Source: Rosettibacter sp037481715 (GTDB lineage: Bacteria > Bacteroidota > Ignavibacteria > Ignavibacteriales > Melioribacteraceae). From it: 64,000 nt of DNA. Under the pieces are notes generated by a model, which saw only the letters and a list, made by a program, of their open reading frames with translations, did not search any database and was not told where the DNA came from. Positions within the stretch are counted from its first letter, which is position 1. Each line of letters begins with the position of its first letter. This document shows, piece by piece, positions 52,433-62,170 of the stretch. The translations under genes and the position numbers were made by a program. Where the stretch lies: the NCBI GenBank assembly GCA_037481715.1, contig JBBFLD010000001.1, forward strand, positions 682,001-746,000, given 5' to 3'.

Positions 52433-54925
52433 ATGCAAGAACTTAACTTCAAAAAATTCTCAGTTTATCTTATCAGCCTTTTTTTATTAACATCAATCAT
52501 TTATCCGCAATATCAAAAATCAACTTACAAAATTCTTGGAATTAATGTAGTTGGAAATAAAACTGCAGATGCAAATACAATAATTGCAAACACAGGCATA
52601 AAGGTGGGAGAAGAAATTTCTATCCCAAGCGACCAAACAAACAATGCAATTCAAAGGCTCTGGAATTTAGGAATATTTCAGGATGTTCAAATTCTCATTG
52701 AGAAAAAAATTGATGATGGAATTTTTCTACAAATAAAAGTAAAAGAATATCCGCGGCTTGAACAATTTGTAATTAAAGGCAACGATGAAGTAAGCACAGA
52801 CAATATCAATAAAAAAATTACGATTGTCAGAGGACAAACTCTTAAACCTCAGGAAGTTGGAAGAATAATTCAAAAAATAAAAGAACTTTACATTGACGAA
52901 GGCTTTCTCAATGCAAAAATAACTCCCAAATACTATATCTTTTTTAAAGCAGATACTTCAAAAGATGAAATTACAGTAACATGGAGAAACGAAAAAAACT
53001 TTTCAGAAGAATATCAAACTAAATATGAATTAAAAAAAGCTGTATCATTTAATTCAATAGATAGAATTAAAGAAAGAGTTCTTGTTGTTCTGGATATTAA
53101 TGAAGGCAACGAAGTAAAAATCAGAAGCATCGTTTTTAATGGTAATACTGCATTTGATGATGGTAAATTAAAAAGCCAGTTTGATGATACAAAAGAAAAA
53201 AAATGGTGGAAGTTCTGGTCATCAGCAAATTTCAAAAAAGATAAATTCGAAAAAGATAAAGAGCTTTTAACAAAGTTCTATCAAAAAAACGGCTACAGAG
53301 ATTTTGTTATTCTTAAAGATACATTGATATTTTCTGAAGATAAAAAATATCTTGATTTAATTATTAATGTTTATGAAGGGAATCAATACAAAGTGAGAAA
53401 TATTATCTGGGAAGGAAACACAGTTTATCCAGATGAAGTTTTAACCGAACGCCTTGGTTTCAAAAAAGGTGATGTTTTCGATTATGAAAGATTCAATCAG
53501 AATTTACATTATAATGAAAAGCAATCTGATGTTTCCTCACTTTATCAGGATAACGGCTACTTAGGTTTTTCAATTGATGCAAAAGAACAAAAAGTAGCAC
53601 CAGATTCAATTGATATTATTATTAGAATTAATGAAGGGAATAGATTCAAAATTGGTAAAGTTGATATTCAAGGAAATACTAAAACCAAAGACAAAGTTAT
53701 AAGAAGAGAACTTTACACTATCCCAGGTTTTTATTTCAGCCGAGGATTAATTTTAAGAAGTCTTCAGCAGCTTGCAAATCTTCAGTATTTTAATTCCGAA
53801 AGTCTTTATAAAAGTGGAATTGATTACCGACCTGTTAATGACAGCACAGTAAATTTAATTTACAAAGTTGAAGAAAAATCAAGTGACTACTTAAATGCTT
53901 CTGTTGGTTACAGCGGAGCTTTTGGTTTCAGCGGTGCAATTGGTTTTACTTTGACAAACTTCTCAATTACTGAACCATTCCAAATGGGAGGAGGACAAAT
54001 CCTTAACTTCAACTGGCAATTTGGAGTTGGAAACTATTACAGAACTTTCTCACTTGGATTTACAGAACCCTGGCTTATGGATACACCAACTTCAATAGGA
54101 TTTGATTTATTCGACACAAGACAACGATATGTTTACGACATGCGTCAATCAGGAATTTCTTTCAGACTTGGAAGAAGATTAACTTGGCCAGATGACTTTT
54201 TCTATGTTCAAGGTTCTTTCAGATTTCAGTACAATGATATTATTGACGGCGGTGGTTTCTACATTGAAGGCTTAACAAGACAATATACAATTGGAACAGC
54301 AATTACAAGAACAGATATTGATAATCCAATTTTCCCATCACGAGGTTCAAAATTTGCATTGAATGCTGAATTATCTGGCGGACCAATTCTTCCAGGAAAT
54401 GTTGATTATTACAAAATTGATTTATCCACAGAATGGTATAAGCCTTTATTCAATACAAACAGAATTGTTCTTTATGCAAATACAAATCTTGGATATATTC
54501 ACAATCTTGGAGATTTCAAAAAAATTAATCCATTTGATTTTTACTACATGGGTGGAAATGGAATGATAATAGCAACAGTCCCTTTGCGTGGATATGAAGA
54601 TAGGAGTTTAGGAATAGTTGATGCAGGAGGCAATGTAATTGGAAGTCGTGTAATGGTAAAATATACATTTGAATTTAGAACTGCACTGGCATTAGAACCA
54701 ATTCCTATCTATTTACTTGCATTTGCAGAAGCAGGTAATGTATTTTTCGATATCAAACAAGCAAATTTATTTGACTTAAAGCGTTCAGTTGGTGTAGGTG
54801 CAAGAGTTTTAATAAATCCAATTGGATTACTTGGCTTTGATTATGGTTATGGATTTGATAGAAGAAGTGTGGATGGCAAAAATCCACAATGGTTGTTCCA
54901 CTTCCAGTTTGGAAAAGGTTTTTAA
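52433..54925 (+). CDS. bamA: BamA outer-membrane protein assembly factor
   Basis: An 830-residue Omp85 protein. After a signal peptide (ending IIYPQ), five POTRA domains span about 25-430 (ILGINVVGNKTADANTIIAN, IRSIVFNGNTAFDDGKLKSQ, VRNIIWEGNTVYPDEVLTER, IGKVDIQGNTKTKDKVIRRE), then a 16-strand barrel with the conserved loop PLRGYEDRSLG and C-terminal aromatic residues (WLFHFQFGKGF). It inserts barrel proteins into the outer membrane. The ATG lies one base after the uppS stop, so expression is coupled. The 25-residue polar insert WKFWSSANFKKDKFEKDKEL in POTRA3 is a small oddity. Confidence 0.95.
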   Translation: MQELNFKKFSVYLISLFLLTSIIYPQYQKSTYKILGINVVGNKTADANTIIANTGIKVGEEISIPSDQTNNAIQRLWNLGIFQDVQILIEKKIDDGIFLQIKVKEYPRLEQFVIKGNDEVSTDNINKKITIVRGQTLKPQEVGRIIQKIKELYIDEGFLNAKITPKYYIFFKADTSKDEITVTWRNEKNFSEEYQTKYELKKAVSFNSIDRIKERVLVVLDINEGNEVKIRSIVFNGNTAFDDGKLKSQFDDTKEKKWWKFWSSANFKKDKFEKDKELLTKFYQKNGYRDFVILKDTLIFSEDKKYLDLIINVYEGNQYKVRNIIWEGNTVYPDEVLTERLGFKKGDVFDYERFNQNLHYNEKQSDVSSLYQDNGYLGFSIDAKEQKVAPDSIDIIIRINEGNRFKIGKVDIQGNTKTKDKVIRRELYTIPGFYFSRGLILRSLQQLANLQYFNSESLYKSGIDYRPVNDSTVNLIYKVEEKSSDYLNASVGYSGAFGFSGAIGFTLTNFSITEPFQMGGGQILNFNWQFGVGNYYRTFSLGFTEPWLMDTPTSIGFDLFDTRQRYVYDMRQSGISFRLGRRLTWPDDFFYVQGSFRFQYNDIIDGGGFYIEGLTRQYTIGTAITRTDIDNPIFPSRGSKFALNAELSGGPILPGNVDYYKIDLSTEWYKPLFNTNRIVLYANTNLGYIHNLGDFKKINPFDFYYMGGNGMIIATVPLRGYEDRSLGIVDAGGNVIGSRVMVKYTFEFRTALALEPIPIYLLAFAEAGNVFFDIKQANLFDLKRSVGVGARVLINPIGLLGFDYGYGFDRRSVDGKNPQWLFHFQFGKGF

Positions 54926-54949
54926 TAATTAATTAAATAAGAGGTAATC

Positions 54950-55492
54950 GTGAAAAAAGTAATATTATTCATTTTTGCAGCAGCTTCAATATTTGCACAA
55001 ACTCAACAAACACAAACACAGCAACCAATTCAATTAAAAGTGGGCTATGTTGATTCAGAAATTATATTAGCTCAATTTCCAGAAGCTATTAAAGCAAAGA
55101 GCGACCTTGAAGCACTTGTATCTCAATGGAGAAAACAAGCAGACAGCATGGCAACAGAACTTCAGAATGCTTATGCTGATTATCAAAAACAAGCTCAAAC
55201 AATGACACAAGAAAAACAACGTGAAGCTCAGCAAAAAATCATCGAAAAAGAACAAAGACTTCAGCAATTTAGAGAGCAAAAATTCAGTCAACCGAACGGT
55301 GAATATTTTGTTAAGCAGGACCAATTAATGGCTCCTGTCAAACAAAAAATTTTCAAAGCAATTGAAAGTGTAGCAAAGGAAGAAGGAATGCATTATGTGC
55401 TCGATAAAGCAGGTGAAGTTGTTGTTCTTTATGCCGATCCTTCTTTCGACATAACATTCAAGGTTCTCGACCGTCTTAAAAGAGGAAAATAA
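54950..55492 (+). CDS. OmpH/Skp-family periplasmic chaperone (first copy)
   Basis: A 180-residue Skp-like protein with a signal peptide (ending IFAQTQ) and a Gln-rich linker, followed by the OmpH opening LKVGYVDSEIILAQFPEA and a long coiled-coil (about 55-130) with a conserved C-terminal part (VAKEEGMHYVLDKAGEVVVLY). It should form a trimeric holdase for unfolded outer-membrane proteins delivered to BamA. The start is GTG, with GAGG five bases upstream. A second copy follows after 15 bp. Confidence 0.9.
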   Translation: MKKVILFIFAAASIFAQTQQTQTQQPIQLKVGYVDSEIILAQFPEAIKAKSDLEALVSQWRKQADSMATELQNAYADYQKQAQTMTQEKQREAQQKIIEKEQRLQQFREQKFSQPNGEYFVKQDQLMAPVKQKIFKAIESVAKEEGMHYVLDKAGEVVVLYADPSFDITFKVLDRLKRGK

Positions 55493-55507
55493 AAACGGAA
55501 TTATAAA

Positions 55508-56008
55508 ATGAAAAATTTCTTATTAATTGGTTTTCTTATTGCTTCGGTTTCTTATGCACAATTAAAAATTGGTTATGTTGATAGTGATGCAATAATGAAG
55601 CAGCTCCCAGAATATCAGGACGCACAAAAAAAATTAGATGCTATAATTAAAGAATGGCAGGAAGAATTAAATAAAATGGAAAAGGATTGGAAAGCTAAAT
55701 ATGACGACTATGAAAAAAGAAAATTAATTTTAAGCGAACAAAGACGAGTTGAGATTGAAAAAGAACTTGTTCAAATGGAAGATCAGATTTCAAAATTCAG
55801 ACAAGAAAAATTTGGTGTTCGAGGCGAATTGTTTCAAAAACAGGAAGAATTAAATAAACCAATTCTCAATAGAATTTTTAATGCAATTCAAGAAGTAGCA
55901 AAAGAAAATAATTATGATTTTATATTTGATAGAAGCGGCGATATAATGTTTCTCTATGCCAAAGAAGAATACGATGTTACAAATCTTGTTCTTGAAAAAT
56001 TAAAGTGA
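55508..56008 (+). CDS. OmpH/Skp-family periplasmic chaperone (second copy)
   Basis: A 166-residue Skp-like protein: signal peptide (ending SVSYAQ), opening LKIGYVDSDAIMKQLPEYQD, acidic/basic coiled-coil (about 40-115) and the tail VAKENNYDFIFDRSGDIMFLY. It is similar in plan to the gene 15 bp upstream, so the pair arose by tandem duplication; mixed trimers are possible. Two skp-like genes after bamA is a common arrangement in Bacteroidota-group bacteria. It precedes lpxD by six bases. Confidence 0.9.
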   Translation: MKNFLLIGFLIASVSYAQLKIGYVDSDAIMKQLPEYQDAQKKLDAIIKEWQEELNKMEKDWKAKYDDYEKRKLILSEQRRVEIEKELVQMEDQISKFRQEKFGVRGELFQKQEELNKPILNRIFNAIQEVAKENNYDFIFDRSGDIMFLYAKEEYDVTNLVLEKLK

Positions 56009-56014
56009 GTTTTT

Positions 56015-57076
56015 ATGAAAATTAAATTAAAAGATGCCGCCGACTTTGTCGGCGGTACTGTTATCGGAAATCCCAATATTGAAATATCCGGCATTGCAAA
56101 AATTGAAGAAGCAAAAGAAGGCGATTTAACTTTTCTTTATCTCCCTGCTTACGAAAAATATCTTGAAACCACAAAAGCTTCTGCTGTAATCATAAGTCCA
56201 GAATTCAAAAAAACAAGAAATGATATAAGTTACATTGAAGTTCAGAATCCAAATGTTGCATTTCAAAAAATCATAACTACTTTTTTGAAACCAAAATTAA
56301 ATTTATCTGGAATTGATTCTACTGCATCAATTCATCCATCTGCAAAACTCGGGAAAAATGTAACAATTGGTAAAAATGTTGTCATCTCAGAAAATTGTGA
56401 AATTGGAGATAACACATTTATTTTTCATAACACTGTATTAATGGAAAATGTTAAAATAGGTTCAAATACATTAATTTATCCTAATGTTACAATTAGAGAA
56501 AATTGTGTTGTTGGAAATAATGTAATCATTCATTCAAATACATGCATTGGTTCTGATGGATTTGGATATGTTCTAAATGAGAAAGGCGAATATGTAAAAG
56601 TACCTCAAATTGGAAATGTAGTTATTGAAGATGATGTAGAAATCGGTTCAAATGTTTCTGTTGACCGTGCAGCACTTGGTTCTACATTAATTAAAAAAGG
56701 TGTAAAGATTGATAATCTTGTTCAGGTAGCACATAATGTTGTGATAGGAGAACACACTGCAATTGCAGCTCAAGCTGGAATATCTGGCAGCACAAAAATT
56801 GGAAAGCACTGTATGATTGCAGGTCAATCAGGATTTGTTGGACATATTGAAATTGCAGATGGAACTATAATTGGCGCACAAGCAGGAGTTTCGAAATCAA
56901 TAAAAAAACCTGGGAAATATAGAGGCTCACCCGCCGAAGAAATGTCAACTCAATTAAGATTGGAAGCACACATAAGAAATTTGCCTCAATATTTAGAAAG
57001 AATTAAAAAATTAGAAGAAAAAATTGCATTTTTGGAAAGTAAAATTTTCGAACTAACAGGAAAGAAGGAAAACTAA
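56015..57076 (+). CDS. lpxD: UDP-3-O-acylglucosamine N-acyltransferase
   Basis: A 353-residue left-handed beta-helix acyltransferase that adds the N-linked acyl chain in lipid A synthesis. It has the LpxD N-terminal uridine-binding domain (about 1-100, KEGDLTFLYLPAYEKYL), hexapeptide repeats (about 105-310), NTCIGSDGFGYV and the catalytic histidine region NLVQVAHNVVIGEHTAIAAQ. A C-terminal helix ends the protein. Its stop overlaps the lpxC start by one base (TAATG). Confidence 0.95.
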   Translation: MKIKLKDAADFVGGTVIGNPNIEISGIAKIEEAKEGDLTFLYLPAYEKYLETTKASAVIISPEFKKTRNDISYIEVQNPNVAFQKIITTFLKPKLNLSGIDSTASIHPSAKLGKNVTIGKNVVISENCEIGDNTFIFHNTVLMENVKIGSNTLIYPNVTIRENCVVGNNVIIHSNTCIGSDGFGYVLNEKGEYVKVPQIGNVVIEDDVEIGSNVSVDRAALGSTLIKKGVKIDNLVQVAHNVVIGEHTAIAAQAGISGSTKIGKHCMIAGQSGFVGHIEIADGTIIGAQAGVSKSIKKPGKYRGSPAEEMSTQLRLEAHIRNLPQYLERIKKLEEKIAFLESKIFELTGKKEN

Positions 57077-58488
57077 TGTTAGAATTACAAAGAACCATTG
57101 CAAAACCAGTCTCTTTATCAGGCACTGGTTTACATACAGGCACATCGTGCACAATTACATTCAAACCTGCACCAGAAAATTATGGAATAAAATTCATAAG
57201 AGTAGATTTGGGCGGAAGCCCTGAAATCCCCGCTAATGTTGATTATGTTGTTGACTTATCACGCGGCACTACACTTGGCATTGGCGATGCCAAAGTTCAT
57301 ACAGTAGAGCATGTTCTTGCTGCAATTGTAGGTCTTCAAATAGACAATATTATAATTGAAATAGATGGCATTGAACCTCCCGTTGGTGATGGAAGTGCAA
57401 TGCCTTTTGTTGAAAAACTTCTTGAAGCTGGATTTGTTACACAAAATAGTCCAAAAGATTATCTTGTTATCGACCAAACTGTGATGTATCATGATGAAGA
57501 AAAGAAAATTGACATTGTTGCTCTTCCATTAAATGATTATAGAATTACTATAATGGTTGATTATGCAAATCCTGCTTTAGGAAGCCAGCATACTGGATTA
57601 TTCAATTTAGAAAAAGAATTTATTACAGAATTTGCACCTGCAAGAACATTTTGCTTTTTAAGCGAAGTTGAAATGCTTGCAGACCAAGGATTAATCAAAG
57701 GCGGCAGCATCGATAATGCAGTTGTTATTGTTGACCATGATATCGACGACGAAAGATTAAAAAGATTAAAAGAAAAATTAAATCTCCCAGAAGATATATC
57801 AATTACTCATGAAGGATTTTTGAGTAACAATCAATTACGTTTCAAAAATGAACCTGTTAGACATAAATTGCTCGATATGATGGGCGACTTAGCATTAATT
57901 GGTGTTCCAATTAAAGCACAAATTCTTGCTGCCCGTCCAGGTCACAAAGCAAATGTAGAATTTGCTAAAAAGATTAGAAGTTTATATCAACAGAAAAAAC
58001 TTGTTAAAAAATATCAGCTTGTAAAAAAAGAAGGTGTTGTTTTTGATGCAAATGCTATTCAAAGAATTCTTCCTCACAGATATCCATTCCTTCTTGTTGA
58101 TAAAATAATTGATTTAGAATTAGATAAAAAAGTAGTCGGCGTTAAGTGTGTTACAATTAACGAACCATTTTTCCCTGGTCATTTCCCTGGTCAACCAATT
58201 ATGCCCGGAGTTTTAATTATAGAAGCAATGGCTCAAGTAAGCGGTATTTTAGTTTTAAATTCATTTATTGACCCCGCAAATCATCTTGTCTACTTTATGA
58301 GCATTAACAATGCTAAATTCAGAAAGCCTGTAGTCCCGGGCGACCAATTAATTCTTGAAGCAGAAATTATTTCTAAAAAAACAAAATATTTCTCCATAAA
58401 AGGTGCTGCTTATGTTGATGGCAATCTTGTTGCCGAAGCAGAATTTATGGGTGCAATAGTCGATAAAGAAAATAAACCTCAAAATTAA
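57076..58488 (+). CDS. lpxC-fabZ: Bifunctional LpxC deacetylase / FabZ dehydratase fusion
   Basis: A 470-residue two-domain enzyme. Residues about 1-310 are LpxC, the zinc deacetylase committing UDP-3-O-acyl-GlcNAc to lipid A (HTVEHVLAAI with a zinc histidine, KGGSIDNAVV, and RHKLLDMMGDLALIG with the HKxxD zinc motif). Residues about 325-470 are FabZ, the 3-hydroxyacyl-ACP dehydratase (ILPHRYPFLLVDKI and FFPGHFPGQPIMPGVLIIEAMAQ). This fusion is typical of the Bacteroidota/Chlorobiota group and couples competing uses of hydroxyacyl-ACP. It starts on the lpxD stop and ends 11 bp before lpxA. Confidence 0.96.
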   Translation: MLELQRTIAKPVSLSGTGLHTGTSCTITFKPAPENYGIKFIRVDLGGSPEIPANVDYVVDLSRGTTLGIGDAKVHTVEHVLAAIVGLQIDNIIIEIDGIEPPVGDGSAMPFVEKLLEAGFVTQNSPKDYLVIDQTVMYHDEEKKIDIVALPLNDYRITIMVDYANPALGSQHTGLFNLEKEFITEFAPARTFCFLSEVEMLADQGLIKGGSIDNAVVIVDHDIDDERLKRLKEKLNLPEDISITHEGFLSNNQLRFKNEPVRHKLLDMMGDLALIGVPIKAQILAARPGHKANVEFAKKIRSLYQQKKLVKKYQLVKKEGVVFDANAIQRILPHRYPFLLVDKIIDLELDKKVVGVKCVTINEPFFPGHFPGQPIMPGVLIIEAMAQVSGILVLNSFIDPANHLVYFMSINNAKFRKPVVPGDQLILEAEIISKKTKYFSIKGAAYVDGNLVAEAEFMGAIVDKENKPQN

Positions 58489-58499
58489 TTTTTACTGTT

Positions 58500-59276
58500 A
58501 TGAACAATATTCATCCAACCGCAATTGTAAGTCCTAAAGCTAAATTAGGTAATAACATAGAAATCGGTCCTTATGCAGTCATCCACGATGATGTCGAAAT
58601 TGGGGATGACTGCAAAATTGGTCCTTTTGTTGGAATCTATGATGGTGCAAGAATTGGAAACCGCGTTAAAATTTTTCAAGGTGCATCAATTTCAAATTTG
58701 CCTCAGGACTTAAAATATGCAAACGAACAAACTTATTTATTTATTGGAGATGACACAGTAATCCGTGAATTTGCTACACTTCACAAAGGAACTGCAGCTA
58801 CAGGAAAAACTGTTATCGGAAATAATTGCTTGCTGATGGCATATACACATGTTGCACACGACTGTCATATTGGCAACAAAGTTATAATCTCTAATGCAAC
58901 TCAAATTGCAGGACATGTTACAATTGAAGATGTTGTAATAATTGGTGGTCAAGGAGCAGTTCATCAATTTTGTAAAATTGGTCAGCATGCTATGGTTGGC
59001 GGCGGTGGAATGGTTGGAACTGATATTCCTCCCTACTCTCTTGTTAGTGGATATCCAGCAAGATTTATGGGATTAAACATTGTTGGTTTGCGAAGAAGAA
59101 ATTTTTCTACTGAAGACATTAATACATTAAAAGAAACATATAGAATTTTTTACAACTCAGGATTAAATCATACTGAAGCCTTAAAAATTATCAAAGAAAA
59201 ATTTTCAGAACATCCACTTGTAAAAAATGTAATTGAATTTATTGAATCCTCTGAACGCGGTGTTGTTAGAAGATGA
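58500..59276 (+). CDS. lpxA: UDP-N-acetylglucosamine O-acyltransferase
   Basis: A 258-residue LpxA: left-handed beta-helix of hexapeptide repeats (about 1-185; MNNIHPTAIVSPKAKLGNNI, IGPYAVIHDDVEIG), catalytic histidine region in LLMAYTHVAHDCHIG, and the GLNIVGLRRRNFS segment before the helical C-terminus. It catalyses the first acylation in lipid A synthesis. Its stop overlaps the start of the lipoate-ligase-like gene (ATGA). Confidence 0.96.
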   Translation: MNNIHPTAIVSPKAKLGNNIEIGPYAVIHDDVEIGDDCKIGPFVGIYDGARIGNRVKIFQGASISNLPQDLKYANEQTYLFIGDDTVIREFATLHKGTAATGKTVIGNNCLLMAYTHVAHDCHIGNKVIISNATQIAGHVTIEDVVIIGGQGAVHQFCKIGQHAMVGGGGMVGTDIPPYSLVSGYPARFMGLNIVGLRRRNFSTEDINTLKETYRIFYNSGLNHTEALKIIKEKFSEHPLVKNVIEFIESSERGVVRR

Positions 59277-60025
59277 AATGGTATTTCATTGATACCGGTG
59301 AATCCACCGGCAAATTTAATATGGATTTCGATTTTCAACTTGCACAAATCTGCACCGATGACAAAGCATTTTTCAGACTTTACAGATGGAAACCATTTTG
59401 TATCTCACTCGGTGCACATCAAAAATTCGAAGATATCAATCTTCAAAAAGCAGCTAATGATGGAATTGATGTTGTTAAAAGACCAACTGGCGGCAGAGCA
59501 ATTCTTCATGCAGAAGAAATTACTTATTCTGTTATTCTTCCCTTTTCTAAAATCCAAAGTGCAAAAGAAGTCTATCAAAAAATTTCTTTATCATTGATTG
59601 AGGGATTAAAATTATATCATCCAGTATTTTCTAATCTTGAATTAGAAAATCTTCAACCCAATTTTTCAAAATTGTTGAATGAACCCTCAGGAATATTATG
59701 TTTTGGAAGCATAGCAAAAAATGAAGTGAAATTTAATGGAAGAAAATTAATCGGTAGTGCACAAAGAAAATTAAATAATGCAATTCTTCAGCATGGTTCT
59801 ATACTTTGCGGAAAATATCATAGGAAACTTATTGATTACATTAATGTTGATGATAAAACCAAATCAATTATCGAAAATGAAATTATGCAAAAAACAATAG
59901 AGATTGAAACTATTCTTCAAAAACATGTCGACTATCAAAAACTTTCTGAATGTTTAATTGATGGATTCAAAAAAGTATGGAACATAGAATTCGAAAAAAG
60001 TGAAATTTATTTTCCCGTTCTTTAA
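59273..60025 (+). CDS. Lipoate/biotin protein ligase family protein
   Basis: A 250-residue LplA/LipM-like protein. The conserved segment VVKRPTGGRAILHAEEITYS (74-93) forms the lipoyl-AMP or octanoyl site, and GRKLIGSAQRKLNNAILQHG (about 158-177) holds the catalytic lysine. It lacks the C-terminal accessory domain of E. coli LplA, making it more like LipM/LplJ-type transferases or stand-alone ligase cores. It moves octanoyl or lipoyl groups to carrier domains of 2-oxoacid dehydrogenases or GcvH. Its coupling to lpxA by a four-base overlap is unusual. Confidence 0.85.
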   Translation: MKWYFIDTGESTGKFNMDFDFQLAQICTDDKAFFRLYRWKPFCISLGAHQKFEDINLQKAANDGIDVVKRPTGGRAILHAEEITYSVILPFSKIQSAKEVYQKISLSLIEGLKLYHPVFSNLELENLQPNFSKLLNEPSGILCFGSIAKNEVKFNGRKLIGSAQRKLNNAILQHGSILCGKYHRKLIDYINVDDKTKSIIENEIMQKTIEIETILQKHVDYQKLSECLIDGFKKVWNIEFEKSEIYFPVL

Positions 60026-60103
60026 TAATTACTTCAATTATATTTCCATCAAAAGAATCTTAATGTTATTTTTCCAGTTGAAAATTATCGAAAACTATTT
60101 ACC

Positions 60104-61165
60104 ATGAAAAATACTTTTATTGTACTTTTATTACTTAGTTCATTGATATATTCACAATCGAATGATGATTTTGAATTCTACTTAAAAGGCTCTGCTGTTA
60201 CTGATATCTGCAGCGATGGAAAAGATATCTGGATAGCAACAAACGGAAATGGAATTTTCAAGTATAATCCAACTCAAAATAAGTGGCAGCAATTTTCTAC
60301 TTCAGCAGGAAATTTACAGCATGATTATTTTTATTGCATAACTGCAAATCAAGATTTTGTTTGGGCTGGCTCGATTGATGGTTTATTTATTTATGATAAA
60401 AAAAGGAACAGTTGGACAAAAAGAAAATTTGCTCTTGGCGGCCAACTTGCTAATTGGATTCGCTCTATTGCTTACGATAAATATGAAAATGTTGTATGGA
60501 TTGGAAGATTCCAATACCTTACAAAATATGATTTGAAAAGCAGAAGATTCATTGATTACAACTTAACTATTGGTAATAACGAAAAAACTAACACAATAAA
60601 AACAATACAAATTGATGGCGACAGCATAGTTTGGTTTGGAACCGAAGCTGGTTTGCACAAGTATGATAAATCGAAAGATTTGAATGATGCAAATGCAATT
60701 ACTTTTTACGATAACAAATACAACTATTTTAATGGAGAAGGTGAACAGGTTTCAATTTCTTCAATTTTGTTAGAAAGAAATTTTGTGTGGATTGGACTTG
60801 ATGAATTTATTACAGCCGAGCGCCCACAATTTAATGTTGGAGGATTATTCAGATTTAATCGGAAAAATGAATGGATTCGATTTGATAATTACAGAGGTTT
60901 AACAGGCAATGGAGTTTACGACCTTGAAAGAACTGGTAATTACATTTGGGCTTCACTTTATCAATTTGGTAAAGAAACAAAAGAAACATATGGAAGAGGA
61001 ATTGTATTGATTAACAGAATTAACAACAATGTTATTCCAATAAATGACGAGAGAATTCCAAAAACTGTAAACAAAATTTTTTTTGATGGAACATATCTTT
61101 GGCTTGGAACAGAAAATGGTTTAATCAAAATAAATTTCTTCAATCAACTTGCACAATGGAGATAA
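60104..61165 (+). CDS. Secreted beta-propeller protein, function unknown
   Basis: A 353-residue exported protein (signal MKNTFIVLLLLSSLIYSQ) with about six repeats of the 'regulator propeller' type: DGKDIWIATNGNGIFKYN, QDFVWAGSIDGLFIYDK, NVVWIGRFQYLTKYD, DSIVWFGTEAGLHKYDK, YLWLGTENGLIKIN. Such propellers form sensor parts of hybrid two-component regulators, but here no kinase domain or membrane anchor is fused. A binding role in the periplasm or on the surface is likely; ligand unknown. It is six bases upstream of the heptose kinase gene. Confidence 0.8.
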   Translation: MKNTFIVLLLLSSLIYSQSNDDFEFYLKGSAVTDICSDGKDIWIATNGNGIFKYNPTQNKWQQFSTSAGNLQHDYFYCITANQDFVWAGSIDGLFIYDKKRNSWTKRKFALGGQLANWIRSIAYDKYENVVWIGRFQYLTKYDLKSRRFIDYNLTIGNNEKTNTIKTIQIDGDSIVWFGTEAGLHKYDKSKDLNDANAITFYDNKYNYFNGEGEQVSISSILLERNFVWIGLDEFITAERPQFNVGGLFRFNRKNEWIRFDNYRGLTGNGVYDLERTGNYIWASLYQFGKETKETYGRGIVLINRINNNVIPINDERIPKTVNKIFFDGTYLWLGTENGLIKINFFNQLAQWR

Positions 61166-61171
61166 AATATT

Positions 61172-62170
61172 ATGCTCGACACAACCATAAAAAAACTTAA
61201 TGCTCTAAAGAAAAAATTTTACAACAAAAAAATTGCTGTAATTGGTGATATGATGCTCGATTGTTATTACTGGGGCGAAGTAAGCAGAATCTCACCAGAA
61301 GCTCCTGTTCCTGTTGTTGCAATCGATAATGAATTTTCAAGATTTGGCGGAGCTATGAATGTTGCTCATAATATTTTAACACTTGGAGGAATTCCCTTGC
61401 CAATTGGTGTAATTGGAAATGATTATAATGGAAAAGTTTTGCGCTCTTTAATGGCAGAATTAAAAATTAATGATTCTTTCATAATCGTTGACAAAGATAG
61501 ACCAACCACAACTAAAACAAGAGTGATTGCTCACAATCAGCATGTTGTTAGAATTGATAAAGAAGATTTAACTCCCATTAATTCAAAAATTGAGAATAAA
61601 ATAATTGATATGCTAAAAAAGAACATAAAAAAAATTGATGCAATTATACTTGAAGATTATAATAAAGGTGTTCTTACATCTCGATTAATTGAAGAGATTA
61701 TTTCCCTTGCCAATGAATCAAAAAAAATTATCACTGTTGACCCAAAGTTCAACAACTTCTTTTCTTATAAAAATGTAACTGTATTTAAGCCAAACCGAAA
61801 AGAAACGGAAGATGTTCTCGGAATAAAAATTAAAACACCAGAAGATGTTACAAATGCTGGAAACACTCTGATAGAAAAACTAAAAGCAAAATATGTTCTT
61901 TTGACACTTGGAGAAGAAGGTGTAGCACTTTTTGAAAATGGAAAGTCAGAAAGAAAGATTCCAACAAAAGCAAGAAAAGTTGCAGATGTTTCCGGTGCAG
62001 GAGATACTGTAATTTCAACATTGACTATTGCTCTGGCTGCAGGTGCAGATATTTATGATGCAGCTTATCTTGCCAATTTTGCAGGAGGACTTGTTTGCGA
62101 AGAAGTTGGAATTGTGCCAATTTCAATTGACAAATTATTTAATGAAGTAATTGAAGAGTTAAAAGTATGA
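61172..62170 (+). CDS. hldA: D-glycero-beta-D-manno-heptose-7-phosphate kinase (HldE N-domain, separate)
   Basis: A 332-residue PfkB-family kinase. The N-terminal GDMMLDCYYWGEVSRISPEA and FSRFGGAMNVAHNI are specific for RfaE domain I; DVSGAGDTVISTLT holds the catalytic aspartate. It makes heptose-1,7-bisphosphate for ADP-heptose, used in LPS core. In E. coli this domain is fused to the adenylyltransferase; here the two are separate genes overlapping by four bases (ATGA). GGAGA lies about ten bases before the ATG. Confidence 0.92.
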   Translation: MLDTTIKKLNALKKKFYNKKIAVIGDMMLDCYYWGEVSRISPEAPVPVVAIDNEFSRFGGAMNVAHNILTLGGIPLPIGVIGNDYNGKVLRSLMAELKINDSFIIVDKDRPTTTKTRVIAHNQHVVRIDKEDLTPINSKIENKIIDMLKKNIKKIDAIILEDYNKGVLTSRLIEEIISLANESKKIITVDPKFNNFFSYKNVTVFKPNRKETEDVLGIKIKTPEDVTNAGNTLIEKLKAKYVLLTLGEEGVALFENGKSERKIPTKARKVADVSGAGDTVISTLTIALAAGADIYDAAYLANFAGGLVCEEVGIVPISIDKLFNEVIEELKV

